64,000 nt of DNA from the NCBI GenBank assembly GCA_914767715.1, contig OU612066.1, positions 27,254,283-27,318,282 of the forward strand. Reading direction: 5' to 3'. The position numbers and the translations under genes were made by a program. Positions 1 to 12,200 of the stretch are shown here, one piece after another; within the stretch, counting starts at the first letter, position 1, and every line of letters starts with the position of its first letter. This DNA is from Membranipora membranacea (taxonomy: Eukaryota; Bryozoa; Gymnolaemata; Cheilostomatida; Membraniporidae). The notes below the pieces were generated by a model that saw only the letters and a list, made by a program, of their open reading frames with translations, was not told the DNA's origin and ran no database searches.

Positions 1-750
1 CCATGAGGCAATGGCTGTTTCTAGGCTTTCTCTAGCATACAATTCTCTTAGCAGGCTCAAGTAGGACAACCCCACTCCTGTGTGTTGATGAGCATCTCAT
101 TTTTTCACTTCTACTCCTCAGTTCATTTTCACATAGTCGTTTTTACACTTAGTTATCATAATTTCATGAGACTACCAAAACTCCCCATTAAAAAAAGCCA
201 CAGTTCTTACAGCTAATAGATGGGTTTGTTGTAGCAACAGACAGGTTTTGTTGTGAGACGGCCGCCAATGCCGCCAGTATGCCAACAATTTAGGGCTGAT
301 TTGTAGGTGATGGTGGCATGTACATCAAAATTTCAAATTTAAATCAATACCATACAATTACAGTCTATTGACTTGCCGAGGACTTTTTGAACCAATACCT
401 AAGTGAAATTCATTATATCAGATTCAACTGACAAAATACTTGGCCTGTATACCTGCTTCGAAAGAGCTTGTAGGACTAATGGACTTTATTTCAAGGTCGT
501 TTTCAAATCTCCACTCAGTGCCCCTACTGTTAAAAGAAGCTTAATTTGGTCCTGCTTCATGCTTGCAATAGGGAATCATCATTATCTGCATAGCAGAGTA
601 AAACAAAAAACAGTATGAAGTCCAAAGTTTTCATATTCATTAAAAAAAATCTAAATCAAGCTGATATATGGAAGTGACGTATAGCGGTGAGGGAGTGTTG
701 GACAATTGATTTTACATCACCGATAAGGATATCTAATTACAAAAAGTTAC
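1..750. other. No gene recognised; intron of the DDX27 gene or sequence 3' to its visible exons
   Basis: The minus-strand DDX27-like gene should continue leftward, but I found no further exon with family similarity here. The helicase core must lie beyond the left edge. The first ~95 bases are open on the minus strand (about 30 codons, including a stretch reading LLRELYARESLETAIAS), which I could not match to DDX27 or to another family. Confidence 0.4.
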
Positions 751-2863
751 CTCTTCAACGCTGCTCTTTTTCTTCTTCTTCTCCTTAGAACGCACTTTGT
801 CTGTAAAATCAATACGCTATAAACATGAATTAATGCAGGTCCATGAACTGAGTTATTTTAATCTTGAGTTTTTTGTTTCATGCACTTAATCGACTGTATT
901 TAAGCTGAAGGCAACCTTTGAAATCTGGCACTGCCAATAATTTTATAGTTTAAATAAGCAATATGAAAACATTGAAATTCATCTTTTAAATGTGTACGTA
1001 TCAAATTCTAATTATAGTCATGGTAGCTTGGTTCAATAAAACCTGTAATTGTAAAAACACAAGATGAACTGTGACTATATTTAAATAGTGGAATTATTCA
1101 AGTGGGATGAGAATCGACAACAATGGTAGTCTGCAATGAACTCACAGCCAGAAGTGTCACCTATTGTCTATTATATCTATATTATGTGCCAGTTTATACG
1201 AGTAATGTTCTCATTGATCAGGGGAAAACAATTTCAAACAATACTTTGTTTATACAAGCTATGAAATAGTTGGCTTCTTGTAATAATTACAAGGCAACGA
1301 CAAACGAAGGGGTTTAGGACAATCTGACTATTTTAAACCAAGGAAAGACAAGAATTTTTGAAAAGCTTTGAAATTTTTTTCCTCTGCGCACTCCTTTTTA
1401 AAGAATAAAACTTGAGCTACAATTATACTACTGCATGTCTAAGTTCATGTCGCTGCTAGAAAGGGTACCTATTTTGGATTCGTCGAGATCCGAGTCATCT
1501 ATACCACTGTCATCCTCAGCTGTAGCTGTCACATGTTCAGCATCTATCTCCTCTACGTCATCATCCTGTGTTAAATATAATATCATCAAACTGTGTGAAC
1601 TTCAATTGGATCAATCAATTACAGTGGAAATTCACTGCAACTTTTGAGAGATATCTCATGGATCAGATGAATGAACTCCTTTATCCTTGAAGGCGAAGAG
1701 GAATAAATTGTTCATATCAACCTAAAATTATAAGATTATGGATACAACTTTTGCCACCCAATTTCAATAAATTGGGCAGATATCTTGAGTTTACGAAATG
1801 TTATGGACGATCCACTACTGGGATGAAAGTGAGGCTGCAGGCTTATACCATATGTAGAATTAATGTCATATTTTCAACAGCACATTGCAGAGAAAATATA
1901 TGCACTGCCAGTAAACATGAACTGCAGCAGCAAGAAGAGCTATGTTATGGTTTAGGACCGACTCATACCATGGGTGCAACCTAGGCAGAAAACTCCAATT
2001 TATCTTGGAGAACAGGGTATCAATCAAATCGTCATCAACATGTCCTTTTTGAAGTCCCATACATATGCAATATACGACATTATATTGTACAGTTAACCAT
2101 ACCTGGTTGTATTCAAGTGTTGGTCCCTGGATTTGGCAATAAAGGAGTTGGAATTGTGTGATATTATCAAATATGAGTGGACAACTCATAGATGTCACTA
2201 CGAAAGTCCTACGTAAAAAGATGATGTCAGATTTGCTCAACCTCTATATATACAATGAAATGAGAAAGCATCAGCAATTTGAGCATTATGTCTAACCTGT
2301 GATTTCTTTTTCCGTTCAGAACGAGCTTTGACAATCTTCTCATCCAGTGTTGTGGCTGTTTGTCTTTTTTTCTTGGCATACTGCAGAGGATCATACTCAA
2401 ATCCCGTATCTGCAAAGTTGTCCTCGAATGAGAAGGCAGGATTGAATTCCTTTGCAGCTGACTTCTTAGTTTTCTTCTTTACAACAGCAACTGCCTGCAG
2501 AAGTCATGTATCAATCATCAAAGTAAGACAGGAAATTCAAGTTACAATATTTGTTTGATTTTTTCCATGCTTCCTATCAATTCTTCCTATTTCAACAAAA
2601 ATGTTAGCGAAATCACACAGATATTCTACGTACCAAAATTATTTTTCCATTTATCTGTTGAAGCTAATGGTAGGTTTGCTGAACACAGATAATCTCAGTG
2701 AACAGACATAAAAAAACATAGTCAACTGTCCCTGATAGCCTACATATTGTAATTATCAGGTTACAGCAGGTTACAGTAGACTTACATCATCATCACTGTC
2801 GCTTGTTTCATCGTGTATATCTAGCTCTACATCATCAGCGATTGTACTGATAAAATCTGACAT
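751..2863 (-). CDS. DDX27: DDX27-like ATP-dependent RNA helicase, 5' part (exons 1-4, partial)
   Basis: Four minus-strand exons join in frame: 2863-2786 (26 codons from the ATG at 2863), 2494-2297, 1565-1469 and 800-751. All have GT donors and AG acceptors, and the phases are consistent. The product begins MSDFISTIADDVELDIHDE, then has acidic runs, a lysine-rich patch (KKKTKKSAAKEFNPAF), the segment KKKRQTATTLDEKI, a second acidic stretch, and KVRSKEKKKKKSS. The order FNPxF, then KKK..ATTLDEKI, then acidic, then polylysine is the characteristic N-terminal tail of DDX27 (Drs1 in yeast), a nucleolar DEAD-box protein of large-subunit rRNA maturation. The catalytic motifs are outside the window, so the assignment rests on this tail. 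The exon 3 donor (GTACCC) is weak, but the phase fits. The gene is head-to-head with FEN1. Confidence 0.8.
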
Positions 2864-3299
2864 CTTCTCAACAGTGACTCGACAACAATCAGTATCGACA
2901 GAATCTCCAGTTGTGGTCTCACTTACTTATACTCAGTCACACACCAACAATATCTTATAAATGGATAAAATATAGGCGTTAACATGATAACAAAGGGTTG
3001 TCCTCAGTCAAGGCTTTGGGTGTCGTTGTTCCTTTTAGGGATCTCAACAACATTGAGGTTGAGTAACGGATCCAAATTAACTAATTATTAGCACCAGCGA
3101 AAGGAGCTAGAGATTCTACGTCCGATATCGGAACGAGCTTGATACTGCAGAGCGATAGATTTATTTGAAGTAAGGATACGATATTATTAGTGATTTGATG
3201 CCCATGACTGGTCGGTAAACAATGATGGAACAGAATATTGAAATGGTATTTCAAAATTATTATTTCTGATATAATACTTCTAAAAGGTCATGGGCTAAT

Positions 3300-5570
3300 A
3301 TACTTACATACAATACATACATACACTTCAATAAACCTATTCGCCTAGCCTGTGGCAACAGACATAAACTAAAGGATACAATACATGAGTTTCGGTCATG
3401 GCAAATATATAAGTCTTAGTCTTGTAAGTGACTAATATATTAACACTATGCCTAATCTACTGTACTATACTATAACTATTATATATGTATTTACCACTAA
3501 CTACTAACTTCTAGTCTAATCAGACAAGAATGTTTCAATGTGCAAATACTGTTACTGTACTTTCTTCTAAACTTACCGACAATACATGTTAATGCCTCTC
3601 TTACCTCTTCTTCTTTAGCACGTACTAGAACATAGCGTAAGCGGTACGCCTCATTAATTTCAATCCTTAGCCAGCATGTGATTCAAATATGTCGCCTTGC
3701 GACTATTTTGCATAGCATTAATATAAGTTCGATATCATCACTGTGACCCCAGCTTTGCTTTGGTTTCACGAACTGTCTTTGGTAAGAAACTGTTATATTA
3801 CACTGATTTGTTAGCATATATCGTGGGGGGATCTCCCCGAGTCACTACCCTGGTAACTGAAACATTAACGGGTCTATCTTTTATAAGTTCATCGTAAGCA
3901 GATGTGAGCGATTCGTTGTTTTCCTCATGGGACAGCAGGCGAAGTAACAGAGCATGTCTTATTTTTGTTCGCCTATCAGCTAGGGTTTCTAATTCCAGTT
4001 TTTCTCGAGCCTCTGTCACACTATCCCTCCCTTTGAGGGTCGATATGAATCTTATGGCTTTGTGTTGCACCATCTCAATGTCATTTATTAAATAATCTAG
4101 TGTCGTATCCCAGACAGAGGCTGCATACTCAACATGAGGTCTACATAGGCTGGTGTAGGCAAGGAGATGAGCGGATGCAGGGGCATCACGTAGTGCGTGT
4201 TTAATCATGCCCGACTCTTTTTTAGCTTTCCAATCTTACTATGAATGTGATTGTTAAATTTCAAATCCGACTGAAGAATGACGCCTAGGTAGCGAGTCTC
4301 CCGCACAGTCTCTAGGGTTGTCCCGTCTAGCACATAGTTGGTATCAGGGGAAGTCGGAGTCTGATTGAAGGGAAGAACTGCACATTTGTCAACGTTGAAG
4401 GACATGCACCACACATTTGCCCATTGCTGAAGTGCAAACACATTGTTTTGAAATCTCAATTTGTCTTGAGCATTGTTGACCACCTGGTAGATGAGGGTGT
4501 CATCGGCAAACAGACTAATGTCACAATCAACATGGTCTGGCAGATCATTAATGTAGGCTAGGAAGAGGGTGGGGCCTAACACCAACCCCTGAGGAACCCC
4601 AGAAGTTACAGGCAGTTCATATGAAAGTTTCCCTTTATTCCTTACTTTTTGTTTGCGGTCCATAAGGAAGTCATGAATCCATTTCATTATCTGTGTACTC
4701 ACATTAGGGATGTTAGATAGTTTTTGCATTAGGAGTTTGTGTGGAACTTTATCGAACGCCTTCGCAAGGTCAAGAACTACGGCATGAATAGTATCACTTT
4801 TGTCTATATGCCTAGCAATGTCGTGATATGTGCCTCATAATTGTGTCTCACATGACAGCCCCTTACGGAAACCATGCTGTCTGTTATACAAGAACTTATC
4901 TAATGCAATGTTTAGGTGGTGAAGCACAATATGTTCGAGCAACTTGCAAGGATTGCTAGTAGGCGATATAGGTCGGTAGTTATTTGGTTGATCAGCAGGT
5001 CCTCTTTTATGAAGAGGAGACACGTAAGCTAGCTTCCATTCACCGAGAAGTGTTGAGGTAGATAGAGAGACTTTGAATATAGAAGTAAGGCACTTAGCAG
5101 TCATGATTGGGTCTATTACGAGATCCTCTTTGCGTATATCATCTGGACCTGCTGATTTTCCATTCTTGAGAGCAGTAAGGAGGTTTGCAACTCCAGCATC
5201 AGATACCTCAATAGATGAGGCGGTACAGTTATATGCATTGTTGCTATCGAGTTGGTGTTGTTTGCAGAATTGTGAGCTGAAAAACTCATTCAAAATATTA
5301 GCACATTCTATCGGGTCTTCAGTGTGGTCATTTCCCTCAGTCTTGAGGTTCATAGGGGGCTTCGTAACACCTTGAGACCACTTCAAGTGTTGATAAAATG
5401 GTTTACTATTGCCTGTCTCGAGCGGCTTACAGATCTTAATGCTAATATAATCCTGTTCTATTTTACGCAGTTCAACCATAGGCATCTGGAGTTACAAGCA
5501 TGTCCAGATGCCTATGAGTTCAACACGGTGCGAACACCTTTCTTGTTTGTATTTCGTGAGCTCTGATCAA
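3300..5570 (-). mobile_element. Non-LTR retrotransposon (jockey/CR1-like), 5'-truncated and inactivated
   Basis: Read on the minus strand, 5485 to 3798 encodes a reverse transcriptase: NGKSAGPDDI (RT start), NNYRPIS, QHGFRKG, LAKAFDKVPH, TSGVPQG and the catalytic FADD box (LFADDTLIYQ), followed by the thumb region and the usual C-terminal segment (RPHVEYAASVWDT). No endonuclease domain is seen, so the 5' end is missing, ending near 5570. One in-frame stop lies near 4835 (between CETQL and GTYHDIA), and a frameshift lies near 4205-4208 (IGKLKKS, then MIKHALRDAP). A TGTATGTA-rich 3' tail near 3300-3330 suggests the 3' end. The family is placed by RT motifs only; the clade (CR1, jockey or relative) is not certain. 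Confidence 0.85.
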
Positions 5571-6140
5571 GAATCAACAGCCCCTTGTTACTATTTGCTC
5601 TGGTGTAGGTTGTGGTTCATATGCTCGGTCCAATTATTACACTACCTTAGTCCTTACTAAATACTACTAATTAAACAACCCAATCACCGAACCAAACTGA
5701 TAGTGAATGAATTGCTGTTGAAATTGTTGTGTCTGTCTGCTTTTGCCTCCAACCCTTTGCTCATCAATCATATTGATAAAATAAAAACTTAACTCTATTG
5801 TAGATGCATATGTATTTTAAAAATTTTCACTGCCACACCCAGGCCTGATCTACTTACTTGTACTCGTAATTGATTGCTTGAAAAATCTGTTCTCCAGTCT
5901 CTCACTCACTCACTCACATGGACCTGAATCTCATGGGCGCTGACATATTTAGAGTGACTGCAGTGAATAAATTAGCGCCCAATAAGTTCTTTGACAACAA
6001 AGATCCATTATTATTTTAATAGAAAACTATTTGGGTAGTCGCGGGAAACTTTGGTAGTTTCACTTTCACTTTGACAAAGTTTCTTATCCCTTGCTTTATT
6101 GTATTGGTAAAAATTCCAACCAATTGCAGGGACTTTTTCT

Positions 6141-6212
6141 ATGATTATAAGGAGCTTCTTGGCACTACATTGTCGAAATATTTTCACAACAACTACAGGG
6201 GGAGTATCAAGA
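6141..6212 (+). other. In-frame N-terminal extension upstream of FEN1, mitochondrial-presequence-like
   Basis: An ATG at 6141 is in frame with the conserved FEN1 ATG at 6213, with no stop between. The 24 intervening codons contain four arginines, no Asp or Glu, and many Ser/Thr and hydrophobic residues (start MIIRSFLALHCRNIF). This is the composition of a cleavable mitochondrial targeting peptide. Whether the transcript includes it is unknown. An AG at 6196-6200 could instead be a 5'-UTR splice acceptor, which would remove it. Confidence 0.4.
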
Positions 6213-9200
6213 ATGGGAATTCAAGGTCTCACCAAAGTGCTGGGTGATAATGCTCCATCATCCATGAAAGAAAATGAGATCAAGAATTATTTTGGTGAGT
6301 TAGTTACACTTGACTTACACCTTGCTTGCACCACTACCCACTAAAGGTACCACACTCTACCTCCAATCTAGCAGGCTACCACCGATCCAACCACCATGGT
6401 TTACCAGCAGTGCTCACCTGGTTTTACTGATTAGCATACACTAATCCAATTAATTCCATATATAATTTACATATTTAATAAATAAGGAGAGTTAGCCAGC
6501 TATATAATATTAATTATATAGGGCCTATTATTAATTATAATTATTAAATGTATAAATTATATTCACCACATTATAATTATAACAATAACATGAATAGCAA
6601 AGTACACACAGAGCTTTATATTGAAAATAGATAGGGATCAGGGATAGCTCAGTGCTACTGCTAGAGGCGTGTGACTTAGCATCAAATGGTCCTCGGTTTG
6701 AGCCCCACCGGGAGCACTGTTTGGCTAGTATTACCTGACTTGGCTGTCGCGGGCCATTCACCCTAGCCGACCTGGAACAATTAACGAATGTGGACTGGCT
6801 CATGCTCGAAGTCTTCAGAAATTGAAGTTGAGCATTACTCGAAACGAAAAACAATCTATGCTGTCAAGACAGGCTAGGCCTGTACATACACAGTCAAAAT
6901 TAACTTTTTTTATCATATCGGTGAGCATCAAAACATGTGCCCAAGATGCCTGCTAGAAGAAGGGCATTCACCAGGTACAAACGCCCGCATATGATGAGCA
7001 AACAATCAAACTTTGCAAATACTATCTAAATCTTATGGTTAAAATGTTGATGTTGAAATTTTACCCTTTTGTGTCAGTCTCTTATTGCTGAATAGCTTCC
7101 AATGAGAATAAGCGATGTTACTATAGCAAGTTACCACTGTCACACCGCTCAAAATTATCGCTCACTTAGTCTTTCAATTTAACAAATTTGTCCCCAAATC
7201 ATGCCCTCAGAATGAATATAGTTCCATCAACAGTGACCGATTTGTGAGAGAGACACTAGCAGATCAGATTGTGTTTTTGGCTGACCCCTGAGCGACAACT
7301 CTTACCTTGTGATTCCCGTGACATGACTGAACGCTTTGTCACAGATGTCCTGAGAAAGATGTGTGGTAGGTAAACAGTGCTGTGACTTGCCTGTCTCCAA
7401 CCATGCAACTATACCAGCCAGACAAGATATCTCATGATTACTGCATGGTTCTAGCAATGAACTAGAGGTAGTTCGTTGGTTCTAGCTCAAAAGCACAATG
7501 AGAAGTTAATTTTTCATGGTTTTGTATTTTCAATAGGAAGGAAAGTAGCTATAGATGCATCTATGTGCATATATCAGTTCCTTATAGCTGTCAGATCAGA
7601 TGGGCAGCAGCTTACAAATGATGACGGAGAAATTACCAGGTATGTGTAAATTGTCATCGCGTTTATTCAATATTTACCTACTTGGAGATATCCTACTTAT
7701 TATTATAAAAAATCTTAAAGACTTAGTTTGAGGCTGCTCTTTTGTATCACATCGTATTCTCCATATTTTATCATGTGAGCGAATTCCAGCTTTAGAATCC
7801 AAATAATGAGGAAGCCTCTCAAACTTTCAGGGTGATTGCCATAGTGTGTTTTGTCTATGGTGATTGCCTTCAATCAGCATTGGGAATAAGCGGATGCTAA
7901 CCCCGTGGGACGTCACAACCATCATACTTATTATGAGTCATTACACTAATAATCACACAGATGAGATGATGATCTAAATTCAGACCTAGGTGGGGATCAA
8001 ACCTGGGTCTCTATACCTGCAGGCAACGACACTACCATCGCACCACTGGGTCCAGCTCTGTCAGCTTGTAGACAATATAGATCAGGTGTAGCGGCGTTGC
8101 CTGCATGGCCATTTGGACCTGAGTTTGAGACCGCTATACATCTGGACATTTTGATCATCAACCTATTTATTAGTGTATCGTAATAAGTATGATGGTTGTG
8201 ACTACCATTGGGATTGCTGGCTAATTCTTACTGCCGATAGACTGCCATCACATTGAAGTTTGAGCGACCATAACTTCCTCAATATTTGGATTCTAAAGCT
8301 AGAATTCGCTCACATGATAGAATAAAATATGGAGAATAAGACGTGATACAAAAGAGCAGCCTCAAACTAAGTCTTTAAGTTTTTTTATAAAAGAAAACTA
8401 TGAAATATTCACATAAAAAGCATTAGAAATGACTATGGAATCCCAAAATTTGTTATTATGCCTGTTCATTCTTCACACAATCAATGGGTGGCTTTCTATG
8501 ATCCACTGGGCTAGGAACCTATAAACAGCATTTCACCATTAAGTCTGTCTTTACCCCAATAAATACACTCCATTTACCAATATATTAGATCAAGTTTAAT
8601 CCAATTGCCTACATTCCAGTTGCTCCCTTCCATTGGTCACGCCGCAGGCAAAGGGGTCAAGAAGAGTTTGGCAGCAATTGACAATTTGAGCTTCTCCCAA
8701 CATTTATAGTTCGCCAAACTCACTTGGAAGGGCGTGTAAGCTAGGAATTAGAAAACACCATTATGTCAGACATATGTACCGATATTTGTTTCCGTAAAAA
8801 TAGATAGCCTGTAACGATCTCCCTATAAAAAAAATCAAACATCCGCCTAATGTACACCTGGGAGGGGACAATTACCACAAAATGGGAGTTGATTCTTAGT
8901 CCCTGCTTAGTCCGAATGCAGGCAAATGGACCAATCTTGGTCTACCCAAATATTCACATATTATGTTTGCTCATTTGATAGCCACTTGATGGGAATGTTC
9001 TACAGAACTATCAGAATGGTAGATCATGGTATAAAGCCGCTATATGTATTTGATGGTAAACCTCCGGAAATGAAATCTGGTGAGGTAAGCAAAGCTATAT
9101 TCATAGTAGTTGTGGCCACTGTTGAATAAAGATGACTTGTTAGATCTTTGAATGTCATATTAACATGAGATTATGATCAATGAACTACTTACCCTACTTA

Positions 9201-12200
9201 GAATATATGGCAATTTATGGACAGAATAGTGAATTGTGTGACTAAGTCATATTCCACTTTAAAATACATAACGCGCTTACATTATGACTCTTTCAGCTGG
9301 CTAAGCGGCGGGAGAGGCGAGATGAGGCACAGAAGGAGTTAGCCAAGGCTACCGAGGCCGGAGATACAGAACAGGTGGAGAAGATGAACAAGCGTCTCGT
9401 CAGAGCTACGAAAGAGCACTCCGAGGAGTGTAAACAACTCCTCAAACTCATGGGTATCCCTTATGTAGATGTAAGTTAGAATATGAACACTGTGTCCATG
9501 TGCGTGGTAGGAGTTTTTTTGTGAGAATATTTATAGACTTTATGTTATCCTTGGGCAGATAGCAGTATATATCAGTGTATATACACGTGAGTGAGATAAT
9601 ATCAAATAGCTTACCACTGAACTTGGTTTTCTGTCTGTGGTTAATTTTCATTCAAGGAGTGTTACAGACACAATATGGGTATAATCTAAGTGTCAAGGCA
9701 GATATGCTGTCAACCTATCGTTTCTTTTGCTGCCTTCCTCAGTTTTTCATTACTCACACTTTAATCTTGTTACCTGCAGGCCCCTTGTGAGGCTGAGGCT
9801 CAGTGTGCTGCCCTCGTACAAGCTGGTAAATGTTTCGCTGCCGGTACTGAGGACATGGATGCTCTTACATTCGGCAGCAATGTACTTCTCAGACATCTGA
9901 CATTCAGCGAGGCCAGGTATGTTATATAATATGATCAAATAGCAGCTGAGGGCATCTACACACAGACCGATGCATTTGGCAGCGATGTAAAAATTTCTTG
10001 AGGAGGATATTTACAGTTCAAGCTTTAATTTATAAGATCTTTTTGGTAATGGGTATCAGTTTATAGGGCTTGTACAGTACAGCCAACTCAATACCCAACT
10101 CATTCATCATACTTGTGCATGAGGGGATAACAACTATCACATGTTTAATAATAGAATATTTTCAAGTACTATTCATGCAAAACCCAAAAATTAACGTGGA
10201 CTAGGCTGTTTGAGGCATTGCACTAATGATACTAATGATGATTAATCCTGCACACCCCCTACTTTGCGCAAAGCTTTAAAATCAGACCTTTTAATTTTCA
10301 ACTGTAAGAATCTCGCATAACTATGTTAGTACTAGTTGTTTGATCATAAAATGCTCTGGAAGTTTGATAGTATCTATATTTCAATGTGATCAAAGCTAGT
10401 TTCGATTGATTATCATTAAAATTCTCAGAGCTTTGAGTCACCTTCAAATAAATATCCTTCCTAGTTCAAAAGTACTTGAGCTCATATGGAGACTCTAATT
10501 CCATCAGCACTTAATCTAAAATCATCAGATCTACAATTGAGCAAGTCCCCTGCCCACATTGTCCGCCACGTTCCTAGATATGTGACACTGACCGCCCTAC
10601 ATGGAAACAAGTTCGGTCAGTAATTGATATCTACTAAAACCAGGTTATATTTGTAACTTTTTGATTGAATGTCATCTGTTACGTATGTTGACAGAAAAAT
10701 GCCGATCAAAGAGATACATTTAGACAGAATCCTGAAGGAGATGGAACTTACTCAAGAACAGGTTCGGTGATTTATCTAGTTTTACAAACATGTGCCTACC
10801 CATGAGAGATAAGATATACATCCTCAGCACAGTTATTTCATAAATACCGTTATTAGTGATTTGAAATTGTAATGTTTTCCTAGTCCTGTTAAAAGTGGCT
10901 AGCTGCTACCCCGCACCAGATTAGCACTTGCAAGAAATACTGAATGTGATACTTATAAATGTTCTGACAAGGGACCTTTAATCTGGAATTTCAGCAAAAC
11001 TCAACTTCACACATGTTACCATTGACTTATGGTCTAAACACACTGACACAGGTTGCAACCTCAGGTTTGGATGTTAGTAATGTGACGTCATGCAAACTGC
11101 TCTGCACTCAGAGGTTGCAACCGCTGTTCAAACCGCTGAGGATCAGCTTGGGCTGCAAACTGTCAGCATATATGTTATCAATTTGGTAGCGATATAGATA
11201 GCTTAGAACATCTTGAAACTATTCTACAAACTTCATGAACTTTCATGTGCAACATCCATCTGTTGATTGCCATAAAACCTCAATAAATAAATAAATAAAT
11301 AATGTGGCTGCCCTATTGTGTTGTATTATTCCAACTACATAAACAGTGAAATAACATGGTATCGAGTTGTCCTCTCTTTGAACACTTGGTTCAGAGAGTA
11401 CATAACTCCAATTCAATTACATGTTTTGAGTATCTGTTGCGTAACTGAGAGTGTAGTATCATTACCCTATACCCTATGTTACTTACTCATCATATGAACT
11501 TTTCTTTAGTTCATAGATTTGTGTATATTGCTGGGATGTGACTACTGCGACTCTATAAAAGGTATCGGACCGAAGAAAGCTGTCGAGTTGATCAACAAAC
11601 ACAAATGTATTGAAAAGGTCATAGCCAATCTCGACCAAAAGGTAAGTTGTCTTAATTGGGGTTTTTTAAGCGTTACAGGCACATTATTCACTGACTTTGG
11701 CAAACAGATTTTGAACTAAATGGCAGACTGCTTGTAGTTATATTTACCCTATTTGGTGCCTGGGTATTTACAGTGAAGGAACAAGTACTTGAAAAAAAGC
11801 TAAAACATCGACATAAATAAATTTCAACATGGAATAAAAATTACTGAAGCGGGTTATTTGATGAACCTACATAGCCAGTTTAATATAGGTGTCATAAATT
11901 ATTTCTTATTATGCTCCATTGTAAAATAGAACACCTCAAGGCCTATGATAGATATCCGGCTATGAATACATCCAGCATAAACACTACATAGAGGAGAGCC
12001 TAAATGAAATTTGTATTCTTCCCAATATGTTTGTCAGTATTGTCCTTGCAAGCACATCATCATCATCTTTGAAGCGGGGAGAGTTATCATCTATCTGGTA
12101 CAGGAACTGGGACCAATAATACTCATGCTGCACCCTTTACCGATTCCCTACTGGAAACCCGGCTACTAAGTGTGAGCTCATGTCATTATAAACATTATTT

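Larger units (their letters stand above)
2864..6212. promoter_or_regulatory. Divergent DDX27/FEN1 intergenic region, interrupted by a retrotransposon
   Basis: The start codons of DDX27 (2863, minus) and FEN1 (6213, plus) face away from each other, so this stretch must contain both promoters. About 2.3 kb of it is a minus-strand non-LTR retrotransposon. The remaining flanks, about 2864-3300 next to DDX27 and about 5570-6212 next to FEN1, are the only candidate core promoters. I see no convincing TATA box. Without the insertion the two genes would be roughly 1 kb apart, the usual geometry of a bidirectional housekeeping promoter. That shared function is inference. Confidence 0.45.

Noticed and set aside
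6641-6717. Candidate tRNA gene
   Set aside because: Only promoter boxes are conserved. Acceptor and anticodon stems do not pair, and a SINE-like body follows.
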